DNA of 64,000 bases from Vibrio splendidus (GCF_003345295.1 NZ_CP031056.1:992001-1056000), one strand, 5' to 3'; counted from the first letter of the stretch, positions 9,067 through 18,720 are shown. Numbers and translations are program-made. The notes: generated from the letters alone by a model not told the origin.

Positions 9067-9100
9067 AATCCTGCGCTCTATTTATTAATAACATTTACTT

Positions 9101-9132
9101 AAGCCCACTCATAGATTGAGTGGGCTTTTTTT
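9101..9132 (+). terminator. Rho-independent terminator
   Basis: A perfect stem AGCCCACTCA / TGAGTGGGCT with a 5-base loop, followed by seven T. Confidence 0.9.
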
Positions 9133-9596
9133 GTCTATTCATAATGTTCAGCTTTCCAATCCAGAACGTTAATTATATTGAGGTTTATATAGAATGATAA
9201 GGAACCATTTATTAATGGCTAATTAGAGTTTTGTTATTATTATCATGATCAATCATTTCAAATCCCCACATTGCATTCTTCTTGAAACAAGCTGAGAGAT
9301 ATAGGTTTGTCTCGTATTAACAAAGACTTATCTGCTTGGTGATAAAAGTAAAATTAAATAAACCTTATTAAAATCAAAGTATTGTGTGGTTTTACATCCA
9401 TGTAACATTTCATTGGTTTTGGGACGAAAGTCTAGTTTTTAATCATGATACGAAAATATTTTATATTTGTAATAATAATTTTTGATTTTGAGCTGTAGGG
9501 TTTAATTAAAGAAAAACGTAAAGTTTAATTATCGACTAAGACATTATCTTATTAACATCATTGTTATTTAATCGCTTGTAAGGGATGGAACCATTA
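9133..9596. other. AT-rich non-coding region upstream of the pha operon
   Basis: About 460 bases, strongly AT-rich, no credible ORF. It must carry the phaB promoter and any regulator sites, but I see no motif I can name with confidence. Confidence 0.4.
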
Positions 9597-10337
9597 ATGA
9601 AAAAGCTTGCTTTAATTACAGGATCAAAAGGCGGTATCGGCTCAGCAATTTCTTCTAAATTAGTCGCGGATGGCTATCGTGTTATCGCGACCTATTTTAC
9701 TGGGAATTATCAGTGCGCACTGGATTGGTTTAATGAAAAGCAATTTACTGAAGATCAAGTACGATTGTTTGAATTAGATGTCACCAACACCGCTGAATGT
9801 GCACAGAGCTTAAGCAAGTTGTTAGAAGAAGAAGGCACGGTGGATGTTTTGGTCAACAACGCAGGTATTACTCGTGACAGCGTCTTCAAAAAGATGGATG
9901 CCGAAGCTTGGAAAGATGTGATTGAGACTAACCTCAATAGCCTTTTCAATGTGACACAGCCTCTGTTTGCTCCGATGTGTGAAAAGGGCAACTGCCGAGT
10001 CATCAACATTTCTTCAGTGAACGGTCTTAAAGGTCAGTTCGGACAGACCAATTATTCCGCAGCAAAGGCTGGAATGATTGGTTTTTCAAAAGCACTGGCG
10101 GCTGAAGGTGCAAGAAGTGGAGTGACAGTAAACGTGGTTGCCCCTGGCTACACAGGCACACCTATGGTTGAGCAAATGAAGCCTGAAGTCCTTGATTCAA
10201 TTAAAAACCAAATTCCAATGAAACGTTTAGCGACGCCTATAGAAATTGCAGACGCAGTGGGCTTTTTAGCAAGTGAATCTGGCGCGTACATTACAGGCGA
10301 AACATTGTCTGTGAATGGCGGCTTGTACATGCACTAA
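9597..10337 (+). CDS. phaB: Acetoacetyl-CoA reductase (PhaB)
   Basis: 246 residues from the ATG at 9597, which is better spaced from AAGGGATGG than the in-frame ATG at 9585. A short-chain dehydrogenase: cofactor loop TGSKGGIG (residues 8-15), NNAG (87-90), and catalytic Ser in NISS, Tyr153 and Lys157 (YSAAK). PhaB reduces acetoacetyl-CoA to (R)-3-hydroxybutyryl-CoA, normally with NADPH. It is first in phaB-phaA-phaP-phaC, an order usual in vibrios; the context makes PhaB far more likely than FabG. Confidence 0.93.
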   Translation: MKKLALITGSKGGIGSAISSKLVADGYRVIATYFTGNYQCALDWFNEKQFTEDQVRLFELDVTNTAECAQSLSKLLEEEGTVDVLVNNAGITRDSVFKKMDAEAWKDVIETNLNSLFNVTQPLFAPMCEKGNCRVINISSVNGLKGQFGQTNYSAAKAGMIGFSKALAAEGARSGVTVNVVAPGYTGTPMVEQMKPEVLDSIKNQIPMKRLATPIEIADAVGFLASESGAYITGETLSVNGGLYMH

Positions 10338-10363
10338 TTGGCGAAACTGAAGGGAATAGAATC

Positions 10364-11575
10364 ATGGAAAAAGTATTTATTGTTGCGGCTAAACGTACTC
10401 CTATTGGTGCATTCACCGGGTCGCTAAAAAACGTATCTGCGGGTGAGTTGGCTGGCGTTGCGATCAAAGGCGCGTTGGAGTCCGTAGATCTTTCGTTGGA
10501 TGCGATTGATGAAGTGATCGTTGGTAATGTGATTTCGGCAGGTCAAGGTATGGGGGTTGCTCGTCAGGCTTCCATCTATGCAGGGTTACCTGAGGAAACA
10601 CCTGCATACGGTGTGAACATGATTTGCGGCAGCGGCATGAAATCGGTGATGGACGCAGCGTCGCACATCAAAGCACAAGATGCTGAAGTCGTTATTGCGG
10701 CGGGTGTTGAGGTGATGTCTCAGATTCCTTTTATTGTGCCACCGAGTATTCGCAACGGACACAAGATGGGTGACATCTCGATGAAAGACTTGTTGGTGGG
10801 TGATGGGTTAACCGATGCGTTCAATCACTACCACATGGGCATGACCGCTGAAAACATCGCCAACGCGTTAAATATTTCGCGTCTCGCACAAGATAACTAC
10901 GCGTTAGAAAGCCAGCAGAAAGCGGTAGCCGCAATTGAAGCGGGTAAGTTCAACGAGCAAATCGTCCCTGTAGAAGTTAAGCAACGCAGACAAACCGTCA
11001 CTTTTGATACCGATGAGTATCCGAAGTCAGACGCGACATTCGAAGCTCTACAAAAGCTTCGTCCAGCCTTCGACCGAGAAGGAACGGTCACCGCTGGTAA
11101 TGCTTCGGGCATCAATGATGGCGCAAGTGCCATTATCTTAGCGTCTGAATCTGCGGTCTTGAAATACGGCCTGACTCCACTGGTAGAGCTGAGCAGCTAC
11201 GCACAATCGGGTTTAGACCCAAAGATCATGGGATTGGGCCCAGTAGAAGCAGTATCTAAAGCGCTAGATAAAGCGGATTTAACTTTAGAAGAAGTTGAGC
11301 TATTTGAGCTGAATGAAGCCTTCGCTGCACAGGCGTTAGGCGTAATGTACCAGTTGTCTGAACAACATGATCTGCCGCTTGAAGCGTTCAAATCTAAAGT
11401 TAATGTCAACGGTGGCGCTATTGCACTTGGTCATCCTTTAGGGGCATCAGGTAACCGAATTATTGTTTCACTCATCCACGAGATGATCGAGCAACATACC
11501 AATTATGGTGTTGCTTCACTCTGTGTGGGCGGGGGAATGGGAACCGCTGTTTTGCTGAAAGGTATCGAGGGTTAG
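10364..11575 (+). CDS. phaA: Acetyl-CoA C-acetyltransferase (PhaA, thiolase)
   Basis: 403 residues, full length for a biosynthetic thiolase. Nucleophile Cys88 sits in NMICGSGMKS; the His is in GGAIALGHPLGASG and the second Cys in CVGGGMGTA. It condenses two acetyl-CoA to acetoacetyl-CoA, the first step to polyhydroxybutyrate. It starts 26 bases after phaB, with GAAGGGAATAG upstream. Confidence 0.95.
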   Translation: MEKVFIVAAKRTPIGAFTGSLKNVSAGELAGVAIKGALESVDLSLDAIDEVIVGNVISAGQGMGVARQASIYAGLPEETPAYGVNMICGSGMKSVMDAASHIKAQDAEVVIAAGVEVMSQIPFIVPPSIRNGHKMGDISMKDLLVGDGLTDAFNHYHMGMTAENIANALNISRLAQDNYALESQQKAVAAIEAGKFNEQIVPVEVKQRRQTVTFDTDEYPKSDATFEALQKLRPAFDREGTVTAGNASGINDGASAIILASESAVLKYGLTPLVELSSYAQSGLDPKIMGLGPVEAVSKALDKADLTLEEVELFELNEAFAAQALGVMYQLSEQHDLPLEAFKSKVNVNGGAIALGHPLGASGNRIIVSLIHEMIEQHTNYGVASLCVGGGMGTAVLLKGIEG

Positions 11576-11612
11576 AACTCGATGTGCCGTAGGCGAGCCA
11601 AATTGGTTTTTT

Positions 11613-11666
11613 AAGCTATTTATTTTTTAACTATTTCTTTATTAAGCTATTTCTTCACTAACTATG
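11613..11666 (+). repeat. Short degenerate tandem repeat between phaA and phaP
   Basis: About three and a half copies of a 15-16-base unit of the form AAGCTATTTCTTTATT / AACTATTTCTT. It lies directly before the phaP Shine-Dalgarno (AGGAG). Confidence 0.6.
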
Positions 11667-11685
11667 TATTCACCAGGAGTTACTT

Positions 11686-12033
11686 ATGTACACGGATATT
11701 TTCAAAACAATCACAGACCAAACTGAAAAGCAGTTCGAACCGTACTTGAAATTCAATAAGTTGGTTGCAAAGAACGTTCAAACAATGACTGAACTTCAAA
11801 TGAATGCGTTGCAGACTTATACCGATATGGGTCTTGCACAAATGAAAGCAGTCAGTGAAATCAAAGACGTAAATAGCCTCACCGCTTTTAACGGCCAGCA
11901 ACTAACGGCACTTACTCAATTGTCTCAACAGATGATGATTGATAGCTCAAAAATGCAAGCTGCTGCAAAAGAGTTCAAAGAAGATGTTGAAACACTAACA
12001 ACTGAAAACTTGAAAACAGTTACACCTGCATAA
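11686..12033 (+). CDS. phaP: Phasin
   Basis: 115 residues, helical and amphipathic, of the phasin_2 type (TEKQFEPYLKFNKLVAKNVQTM ... LTQLSQQMMIDSSKMQ, shown here as fragments). Phasins coat the surface of polyhydroxybutyrate granules and limit their coalescence. A strong AGGAG site and a 110-base gap from phaA suggest it may also have its own promoter, as phasins are usually made in excess over the enzymes. Confidence 0.9.
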   Translation: MYTDIFKTITDQTEKQFEPYLKFNKLVAKNVQTMTELQMNALQTYTDMGLAQMKAVSEIKDVNSLTAFNGQQLTALTQLSQQMMIDSSKMQAAAKEFKEDVETLTTENLKTVTPA

Positions 12034-12108
12034 AATTAGTCGCCTTCAAGTTGGTACAGGTTGGCCTGTGCCGCTTGGTGGCGATTTTCCGATTATTGGA
12101 GTCATGTT

Positions 12109-13935
12109 ATGTTTCAACACTTCTTTTCGGACTACCTTGTTAAGCTTCAACAAACGAACCAGCAATGGTGGGAAAATTTTGAACAAAACAAGGAAGCCGC
12201 GCAATCTCCCCTAAATAAAGCGATGCAAGAATTGAATTTTAATGACGCATCGAAAATTTTTGAGCAAGCCGCAAACCAACCAGCCGTTCTACTTCAACTG
12301 CAATCCCAATGGTGGGAACAGCAACTGCAAATCTGGCAAAACGCTGCACTGATGGGTAACACCGAGAGCGTTATCGCTGAAGATCGTGGTGACAAGCGTT
12401 TTATCGATGATGCATGGAAGAACGACCCTTTCTATAGCTTCATCAAGCAATCTTACTTGCTGTTTAGTAAAAGCTATATCGATACCATCAACTCGATTGA
12501 AGGCATTGACGAGAAAACCAAAGAGCGTGTAGCGTTCTTTTCACGTCAGGCTATCAATGCCATGTCCCCAAGTAATTTTATCGCGACTAACCCGGAGCTG
12601 ATGAAGCTGACTCTTGAGAGAAATGGCGAAAACCTTCTTGATGGGTTAGAGCAGTTGCAAGCGGACGTGGAAGCGAGTGCCGACATCCTTAAGATCCGTA
12701 TGACCAACAATAATGCATTCCGATTGGGTGTGGATGTTGCGAATACAGAAGGTGATGTCGTCTTCCAAAATGATTTGTTTGAATTGATTCAGTATCACCC
12801 GAAGACCCCACAAGTCAATGCGACACCATTGTTGATCGTTCCGCCGTTTATCAATAAGTACTACATTCTCGACCTTCGAGAAAAGAACTCGATGGTGCGT
12901 TGGCTGCTTGAACAAGGGCATAGCGTATTTATGATGTCTTGGCGCAATCCGGGTGTGGCACAGAAAGACCAAGAATTCGGAGACTACGTCACGGAAGGTG
13001 TCGTTAAGGCGGTCACAGCTATTGAAGACATCACCGGCAAAGAGCAAATCAATGCCGCAGGTTATTGTATTGGCGGTACGGTACTCGCATCTACAGTGGC
13101 TTACTATGCGGCTAAGCGTATGAAGAAGCGCATAAAAACGGCGACCTTCTTTACCACGTTATTAGATTTCTCGCAGCCAGGTGAGGTTGGGGCGTACATC
13201 AATGAGACGATAATCGACGCTATTGAGAAACAGAACGACGCTAAAGGTTATATGGATGGTCGCTCGTTGAGCGTGACGTTCAGTTTGCTTCGAGAGAACA
13301 GCTTATACTGGAACTATTACATCGATAACTACCTCAAAGGCAGCAGCCCGATGGAGTTTGATCTTCTGTACTGGAACAGTGATAGCACTAACGTGGCGGC
13401 TAAATGCCATAACTTCTTGCTGCGAGAGCTTTATCTTGAAAACAAACTGGTTCAAGACAAAGGCGTAAAAGTAGGCGGTGTTTGGATTGATTTGAATAAG
13501 ATCAAAATTCCAAGCTACTTTATCTCAGCCAAAGAAGACCATATTGCTTTGTGGCAAGGGACTTACCGTGGTGCATTGAACACTGGTGGAAACAAAACGT
13601 TTGTTCTGGGTGAGTCGGGTCATATTGCCGGCATTGTTAACCATCCAGAGATAAAGAAATACGGCTACTGGTTGAACGACAACCTAGACGACTCTGCTGA
13701 CGAATGGCTAAATAACGCAAGTCACAACGAAGGCTCATGGTGGACACACTGGGATCAATGGTTACAAGGCTTTGAAGCTGACGAGAAAATCGAACCTTTC
13801 AATCAAGGTTCCGAGCTTCATCCTGTGATTGGCAAGGCTCCGGGTAACTATGTAAAACAGGTGCTGCCGATTGTTGATAAGGAAGATGTCGATAAAGAGA
13901 ACGTCGATCCAGAAGCTTCGGAAAACCAAGCTTAA
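12109..13935 (+). CDS. phaC: Class I poly(3-hydroxyalkanoate) synthase
   Basis: 608 residues from the ATG at 12109 (TTGGAG upstream; a longer TTG-started frame is unlikely). An N-terminal PhaC_N region is followed by an alpha/beta hydrolase core. The lipase-like box is GYCIGG with catalytic Cys320; Asp477 (KEDH) and His505 (ESGHIAG) complete the triad, close to the spacing in the Ralstonia enzyme. It polymerises (R)-3-hydroxybutyryl-CoA at the granule surface. The C-terminal 25 residues are acidic and low-complexity. Confidence 0.95.
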   Translation: MFQHFFSDYLVKLQQTNQQWWENFEQNKEAAQSPLNKAMQELNFNDASKIFEQAANQPAVLLQLQSQWWEQQLQIWQNAALMGNTESVIAEDRGDKRFIDDAWKNDPFYSFIKQSYLLFSKSYIDTINSIEGIDEKTKERVAFFSRQAINAMSPSNFIATNPELMKLTLERNGENLLDGLEQLQADVEASADILKIRMTNNNAFRLGVDVANTEGDVVFQNDLFELIQYHPKTPQVNATPLLIVPPFINKYYILDLREKNSMVRWLLEQGHSVFMMSWRNPGVAQKDQEFGDYVTEGVVKAVTAIEDITGKEQINAAGYCIGGTVLASTVAYYAAKRMKKRIKTATFFTTLLDFSQPGEVGAYINETIIDAIEKQNDAKGYMDGRSLSVTFSLLRENSLYWNYYIDNYLKGSSPMEFDLLYWNSDSTNVAAKCHNFLLRELYLENKLVQDKGVKVGGVWIDLNKIKIPSYFISAKEDHIALWQGTYRGALNTGGNKTFVLGESGHIAGIVNHPEIKKYGYWLNDNLDDSADEWLNNASHNEGSWWTHWDQWLQGFEADEKIEPFNQGSELHPVIGKAPGNYVKQVLPIVDKEDVDKENVDPEASENQA

Positions 13936-14000
13936 CGTTTTGCCTCTTACTTAACAGTAGAAATACCTTACAGTAGAAGTAAGAAATGCCAGACAATAAA

Positions 14001-14024
14001 AAAGCCACTGAATTCAGTGGCTTT
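14001..14024. terminator. Bidirectional terminator between phaC and the nap cluster
   Basis: A perfect 24-base palindrome AAAGCCACTGAA / TTCAGTGGCTTT with an A-run to the left, so a T-run follows on the minus strand. It serves both convergent units. Confidence 0.8.
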
Positions 14025-14078
14025 CTAGTGTCAACTCATCTCAAAAATAACTGGTAAAAGTTGACGCAATTTCGATTT

Positions 14079-14216
14079 CTAATCGATTTCTTTGTCTTTA
14101 GTCATAGATAAAAGCCAAAGAGATACGGCTGCAACACCTGCAAAGCCACCAAGAATGATAACTGGCATAGCACTGTAACCTAGGATGTGCCAAATTACGC
14201 TTTCTAAAGTACTCAT
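14079..14216 (-). CDS. TIGR02808-type small membrane protein next to nap
   Basis: 45 residues, with an ideal AAGGAG eight bases before the ATG. A single hydrophobic span (MPVIILGGFAGVAAVSLWLL, residues 17-36) ends in a charged tail (TKDKEID). The size, composition and position directly downstream of napC match TIGR02808, a tiny protein noted in vibrios and Photobacterium beside periplasmic nitrate reductase genes. Role unknown; it could stabilise NapC or the membrane end of the electron chain. It starts 11 bases after the napC stop. Confidence 0.8.
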   Translation of the reverse strand: MSTLESVIWHILGYSAMPVIILGGFAGVAAVSLWLLSMTKDKEID

Positions 14217-14227
14217 TCAATCGCTCC

Positions 14228-14809
14228 TTATTGCCAGCCTTCAACGCCGTGCATGTCTGGTAGTTTATGTGCGATACCTTTGTGGCAATCTACACACGTT
14301 TTTTCACCAGAAGCTAGCGCAGTTGAGTGTTGTTTCGCACTACGAGGGCTCTGCTCTGAGAAGTCCATGTAATCGAACTGGTGACAGTTACGACACTCAA
14401 GTGAGTCATTGCCTTTCATACGTTTCCACTCGCGTTCAGCAAGGTGAGCACGACGTGCTTTGAACTTCTCTTCAGTATCGATGGTTTTTGCAATGAAGTG
14501 CGCGTACAACTCTTTAGATGCCTGAACCTTACGAACAATTTTATCTGTCCACTCGTGAGGTACGTGACAATCTGAACAGATAGCACGAACGCCTGAGCGG
14601 TTAGAGTAGTGAATTGTTTCTTGGATTTCAGCAACAATAGGAGCGTGACAACCAGAACAGAACTCTTCTGTGTTGGTTGCTTGCATACCTGTGTTAAATG
14701 CACCCCAGAACAAAAGACCGCCTGCGAATCCCAAGAAAAGTACAACGCCTACCGCTGCTTTACTTGGTGTCGCGAGTCTTTTCCAAAACGCTTTAAGTAA
14801 TTTTATCAT
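14228..14809 (-). CDS. napC: NapC tetraheme cytochrome c
   Basis: 193 residues. One N-terminal membrane anchor (AAVGVVLFLGFAGGLLFWGA) and four CxxCH haem sites at residues 51-55, 78-82, 139-143 and 172-176. NapC (NapC/NirT family) oxidises quinol in the inner membrane and passes electrons to NapB/NapA. AGAGAGG precedes the ATG. It lies downstream of napB in the same operon. Confidence 0.95.
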   Translation of the reverse strand: MIKLLKAFWKRLATPSKAAVGVVLFLGFAGGLLFWGAFNTGMQATNTEEFCSGCHAPIVAEIQETIHYSNRSGVRAICSDCHVPHEWTDKIVRKVQASKELYAHFIAKTIDTEEKFKARRAHLAEREWKRMKGNDSLECRNCHQFDYMDFSEQSPRSAKQHSTALASGEKTCVDCHKGIAHKLPDMHGVEGWQ

Positions 14810-14838
14810 ATATAGCCTCTCTTACCGTCTGGCTACGA

Positions 14839-15300
14839 TTAACGCAGTGAATCTACAGGTTTGAACTCGTTCTCAACTAGTGGTTTAGCATTAGCTTGAG
14901 GTACGTGACACTGTAGACAGAAATAACGACGAGGTGATACGTCTGCAAGTACCGCATCTTCACGGTTCATGTAGTGAGTTACACTCACTTTAGTAGCACC
15001 CATTTCTTTTGCGTTTTTCCAGCTGTGGCAAGAAAGACACTTGTTTGCGTTAAGAGAAACTTCATAGCTACGAATAGTATGAGGCACTAGAGGTGGTTGG
15101 TATACGTAGTCACTCTCGAGTACTTGGTCACGAGGGAACTTTTTGAAGTCATCTGCTGCACGAGTAGCTTCAAGTTCACTTGCACCACGTAGAGATTCTA
15201 CGCCACCAATGCCGCCTGGGTTATCCAGCTCAGCTTGAGCTTGAACTGCACCAGCTAGCAAAAGACCAGCTGATAGTAGGGCAGTAATCAGTTTTTTCAT
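14839..15300 (-). CDS. napB: NapB diheme cytochrome c
   Basis: 153 residues with a Sec signal peptide (cleavage near VQAQA, residue 23) and two haem sites, CLSCH (88-92) and CLQCH (128-132). It is the small periplasmic subunit handing electrons from NapC to NapA. A GGAGAAATTAACC site precedes the ATG. Confidence 0.95.
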   Translation of the reverse strand: MKKLITALLSAGLLLAGAVQAQAELDNPGGIGGVESLRGASELEATRAADDFKKFPRDQVLESDYVYQPPLVPHTIRSYEVSLNANKCLSCHSWKNAKEMGATKVSVTHYMNREDAVLADVSPRRYFCLQCHVPQANAKPLVENEFKPVDSLR

Positions 15301-15337
15301 GGTTAATTTCTCCGCCTAAAGGCTAATTCTTTGAGTG

Positions 15338-15373
15338 GACTACTTCTTTCAAAAAGTGATGAAAAAAGTAGTC
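15338..15373 (-). other. Intergenic hairpin between napA and napB
   Basis: Inverted repeat GACTACTT / AAGTAGTC with a loop of about 20 bases, in the napA-napB gap. It could stabilise or process the mRNA to set subunit ratios, or attenuate read-through; there is no proper terminator T-run. Confidence 0.35.
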
Positions 15374-15425
15374 GCAATATTAAATACGTTAGATCTTGTA
15401 TCTAGGTTCCAAAAGCAATTGGCGC

Positions 15426-17915
15426 TTAAGAAACCTTAGTGATCTTAACTGGACACTTCTTGTAATCCGTCTGCTTAGACAGAGGATCCGTTGCATCCAA
15501 GATCAACTTGTTGATCAGAATTCTTGCATCAAAGAATGGTACGAATACCAAGCCTTGTGGTGGACGGTTACGACCACGAGTTTCAACACGAACGCGTACT
15601 TCACCACGTTTGTTTTCGATAAGAACTTCATCACCACGGCGAAGGCCACGAGCTTTAGCGTCAGCAGGGTGGATGTAACAAAGTGCATCCGGTACTGCTT
15701 TGTAAAGTTCTGGTACACGACGAGTCATAGTACCTGTATGCCAGTGCTCAAGAACACGACCTGTACATAGCCACATATCGTATTCATCGTTTGGTACTTC
15801 TGGTGGCGCTTCGTATGGAGCGTTGATGATCAGCGCTTTACCATCTGGCTTACCGTAGAAGTCCCAATCAGAACCTTTCTTAGCGTATGGATCTGAACCT
15901 TCTTTAAAGCGCCATAGTGTTTCTTTACCGTCAACAACTGGCCAACGTAGACCACGAACTTGGTGGTAGCGATCGTATGGTGCTAAATCGTGACCGTGGC
16001 CGCGACCAAAGGCTGCGTATTCTTCGAATAGACCTTTTTGAACGTAGAAACCTTGAGCTTGTGCATCGTCGTTAAGCTCTTGAGCTTCAGACAGTGGGAA
16101 TGCATCAACGTTGCCGTTTTTGTAAAGCACGTCGTACATGGTTTTGCCGCGGTACTCAGGCATTTTCGCAACCAGTTCTTCGCCCCAAACTTCTTCAATA
16201 GTGAAGCGCTTAGAGAACTCCATGATTTGCCATAGGTCAGACTTCGCGTCACCCACAGTTTTAACTTGTTGGTACCATGCTTGTGTACGACGTTCAGCGT
16301 TACCGTAAGCACCTTCTTTTTCGATCCACATTGCTGTTGGAAGGATAAGGTCAGCCGCTTGAGCTGTTGCCGTTGGGTATGGGTCAGAACATACAATGAA
16401 GTTGTCTGGGTTGCGGTAACCTGGCAGACGTTCAGTGTTGATGTTTGGACCAGCTTGCATGTTGTTGTTACACATTACCCAGTACGCATTGATCTTGCCG
16501 TCTTTAAGCATACGGTCTTGAACAACAGCGTGAGCACCCGGTTTAGCAGGGATAGTGCCTTCTGGAAGTTTCCAGATGTCTTCTGCGATCTTACGGTGTT
16601 TAGGGTTAGCAACCACCATATCTGCTGGTAGACGGTGAGAGAACGTACCAACTTCACGAGCTGTACCACACGCAGATGGTTGGCCAGTTAGTGAGAATGG
16701 GCTGTTACCTGGAGTAGAAATCTTACCTGTTAGAAGGTGGATGTTGTACACAAGGCTGTTCATCCAAACGCCACGAGTATGTTGGTTCATACCCATAGTC
16801 CAAAGTGACATTACTTTGATGTTTGGATCCGCGTATTGCTTCGCAAGTTTGATTAGATCATCTTGAGAGACACCTGACATTTCAGACGCTTTCTCAACGG
16901 TGTATTCAGCAACAGAAGCTTTGTAGTTCTCGAAGCTGATATCAGTCATTTTGCCTGAGTTAGGGTTCGCAGCGGCTTGCTGTAGTGGATCGTCGTCACG
17001 AAGGCCATAACCGATGTCTGTCGTTGCTTGCTTGAAGTTAGTGTGTTTGTTCACGAAGTCCCAGTTAACGGCATCGTTTTGAATGATGTAGTTAGCAATG
17101 AAGTTAGCAATCGCTAGATCTGATTGAGGTTCGAAGATATAACCCGTGTCTGCAAGCTCAAAAGAACGGTGGTAGTAAGTAGACAGTACGTTTACTTTAA
17201 CGTGTGGGTGGCTTAGACGACGGTCTGTAATACGAGTCCATAGTACTGGGTGCATTTCTGCCATGTTTGAACCCCACAGTACAAATGCGTCTGCGTGTTC
17301 AAAGTCATCGTAACAACCCATTGGCTCATCGATACCGAAGGTACGCATGAATGCACCTACCGCAGAAGCCATACAGTGACGAGCGTTTGGATCGATGTTG
17401 TTTGAACGGAAGCCCGCTTTCATCATCTTAACGGCTGCGTAGCCTTCCATTACAGTCCACTGGCCTGAACCGAACATACCAACGCCTGTTGGACCGTTTT
17501 TCTTCAGAGCGGCTTTCCATTTCTCGGCCATTACGTCGAAAGCTTGGTCCCAAGATACTGGTGTAAAATCACCATCTTTGTGGAACTCGCCGTCTTTCAT
17601 ACGAAGAAGAGGCTGTTCAAGACGGTCTTTACCGTACATGATTTTTGAAAGGAAGTAGCCTTTAATACAGTTAAGGCCTTTGTTTACAGGTGCTTCTGGG
17701 TCGCCTTGAGTCGCAACCACTTTACCGTTTTGAGTACCAACTAGTACCGAACAGCCCGTACCACAAAAACGACAAGGCGCTTTATCCCACGTGATTTTTG
17801 TTTGATCAGAGCTAGCAATCAGGTTGGTTGCTGTTGCTGGCAGAGTTACACCGGCAACGGCTGCCGCTGATGCAGCTGCGTTTGCTTTCACAAACGCGCG
17901 TCTTGTCATTTTCAT
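15426..17915 (-). CDS. napA: Periplasmic nitrate reductase catalytic subunit NapA
   Basis: 829 residues, standard length. A Tat leader (MTRRAFVKANAAASAAAVAG) is followed by the 4Fe-4S cysteines Cys48, Cys51, Cys55 and Cys83 and the molybdenum ligand Cys181 in NARHCMASAV, then the bis-MGD domains. It reduces nitrate to nitrite in the periplasm. Its start overlaps the napD stop by four bases, so the export chaperone and its client are translationally coupled. Confidence 0.97.
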   Translation of the reverse strand: MKMTRRAFVKANAAASAAAVAGVTLPATATNLIASSDQTKITWDKAPCRFCGTGCSVLVGTQNGKVVATQGDPEAPVNKGLNCIKGYFLSKIMYGKDRLEQPLLRMKDGEFHKDGDFTPVSWDQAFDVMAEKWKAALKKNGPTGVGMFGSGQWTVMEGYAAVKMMKAGFRSNNIDPNARHCMASAVGAFMRTFGIDEPMGCYDDFEHADAFVLWGSNMAEMHPVLWTRITDRRLSHPHVKVNVLSTYYHRSFELADTGYIFEPQSDLAIANFIANYIIQNDAVNWDFVNKHTNFKQATTDIGYGLRDDDPLQQAAANPNSGKMTDISFENYKASVAEYTVEKASEMSGVSQDDLIKLAKQYADPNIKVMSLWTMGMNQHTRGVWMNSLVYNIHLLTGKISTPGNSPFSLTGQPSACGTAREVGTFSHRLPADMVVANPKHRKIAEDIWKLPEGTIPAKPGAHAVVQDRMLKDGKINAYWVMCNNNMQAGPNINTERLPGYRNPDNFIVCSDPYPTATAQAADLILPTAMWIEKEGAYGNAERRTQAWYQQVKTVGDAKSDLWQIMEFSKRFTIEEVWGEELVAKMPEYRGKTMYDVLYKNGNVDAFPLSEAQELNDDAQAQGFYVQKGLFEEYAAFGRGHGHDLAPYDRYHQVRGLRWPVVDGKETLWRFKEGSDPYAKKGSDWDFYGKPDGKALIINAPYEAPPEVPNDEYDMWLCTGRVLEHWHTGTMTRRVPELYKAVPDALCYIHPADAKARGLRRGDEVLIENKRGEVRVRVETRGRNRPPQGLVFVPFFDARILINKLILDATDPLSKQTDYKKCPVKITKVS

Positions 17916-18217
17916 ACTTCACCCTCAAGTTGAGAATTGTTGCTTCCAGTTTCTAAATCCGTTTCGTCGAGCTCAGTTTCGATTTGGTGATAAACCAAAG
18001 CTGTGCCTAAAACGTTCGTAATATTATTAATTTCTTCGATGGTGTCCGTTACAAAACCTTGGTTTTCGGTTTCTAGGACTACTATGATTTTGCCTTCAGG
18101 GCTGCTGCCGTAAATCTCTGCGTTATCGAATTTCTCGATTTGTGCTTTGATCTCGTCTAGATGCTCTGGGCTCACATGCACGACTAAACTTGATATATGC
18201 ACTTCATTTAGTGCCAT
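17912..18217 (-). CDS. napD: NapD chaperone for NapA maturation
   Basis: 101 residues; an N-terminal ferredoxin-like fold starting NEVHISSLVVHV, as in NapD, which binds the NapA Tat signal and holds it back until the cofactor is inserted. The acidic C-terminal tail (about residues 80-101) is longer than in E. coli NapD. It ends inside the napA start. Confidence 0.92.
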   Translation of the reverse strand: MALNEVHISSLVVHVSPEHLDEIKAQIEKFDNAEIYGSSPEGKIIVVLETENQGFVTDTIEEINNITNVLGTALVYHQIETELDETDLETGSNNSQLEGEV

Positions 18218-18240
18218 AAATTGCTCTCGTTATTTTTGTT

Positions 18241-18720
18241 TTATGCATTACTCACAAGAATAGCTGAAGTAGGGCAAACTGCTACGCAGGCTCCACAACC
18301 GTTACACTCATCTAACTCGATTTTTGGTAGAGCAACACTGCCTGCTCTAAGTTGAAATTGAATAGCCATAGGTTCACACATGTCACCACAGCTTCGGCAT
18401 TCAACATTTTGTTGCGCTAAGCATTTATCAGAGATACTTGCTTTTGCTTGCCAAGGTGTTTCTTCCTTGGGTTTAAAAATTGGTTCAGGACAAACGTCAG
18501 CACATTGATAACAAAAAGTGCATTCGTCTTTTGAATAATCGACAGTAGGAAAACCACCATCGCCTACAATGATTATCTTAGTCTCACAATTTTCGATACA
18601 TTTACCGCAGCGAGTGCAGTCATCTGTAAAGCTTTCTAGGCTGTTAATCCAAGGCAATCGAATCTGGCTTGAATCTACTTTTCGCCTAGAAAATAGGCGT
18701 CGTCTCGATAGGTCTACCAC
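18241..18720 (-). CDS. napF: NapF ferredoxin-type protein
   Basis: 159 residues with cysteine clusters of the 4Fe-4S type: CTRCGKCIENC, CTFCYQCADVC, a diverged CRSCGDMC, and CNGCGACVAVC. NapF is a cytoplasmic iron-sulphur protein thought to help NapA cofactor loading. It is the first gene of napFDABC; its promoter region carries NarP- and FNR-like sites. Confidence 0.92.
   Translation of the reverse strand: MVDLSRRRLFSRRKVDSSQIRLPWINSLESFTDDCTRCGKCIENCETKIIIVGDGGFPTVDYSKDECTFCYQCADVCPEPIFKPKEETPWQAKASISDKCLAQQNVECRSCGDMCEPMAIQFQLRAGSVALPKIELDECNGCGACVAVCPTSAILVSNA

Noticed and set aside
15396..16631. Several frames antisense to napA
   Set aside because: Shadows of a strongly conserved gene; no starts or independent support.
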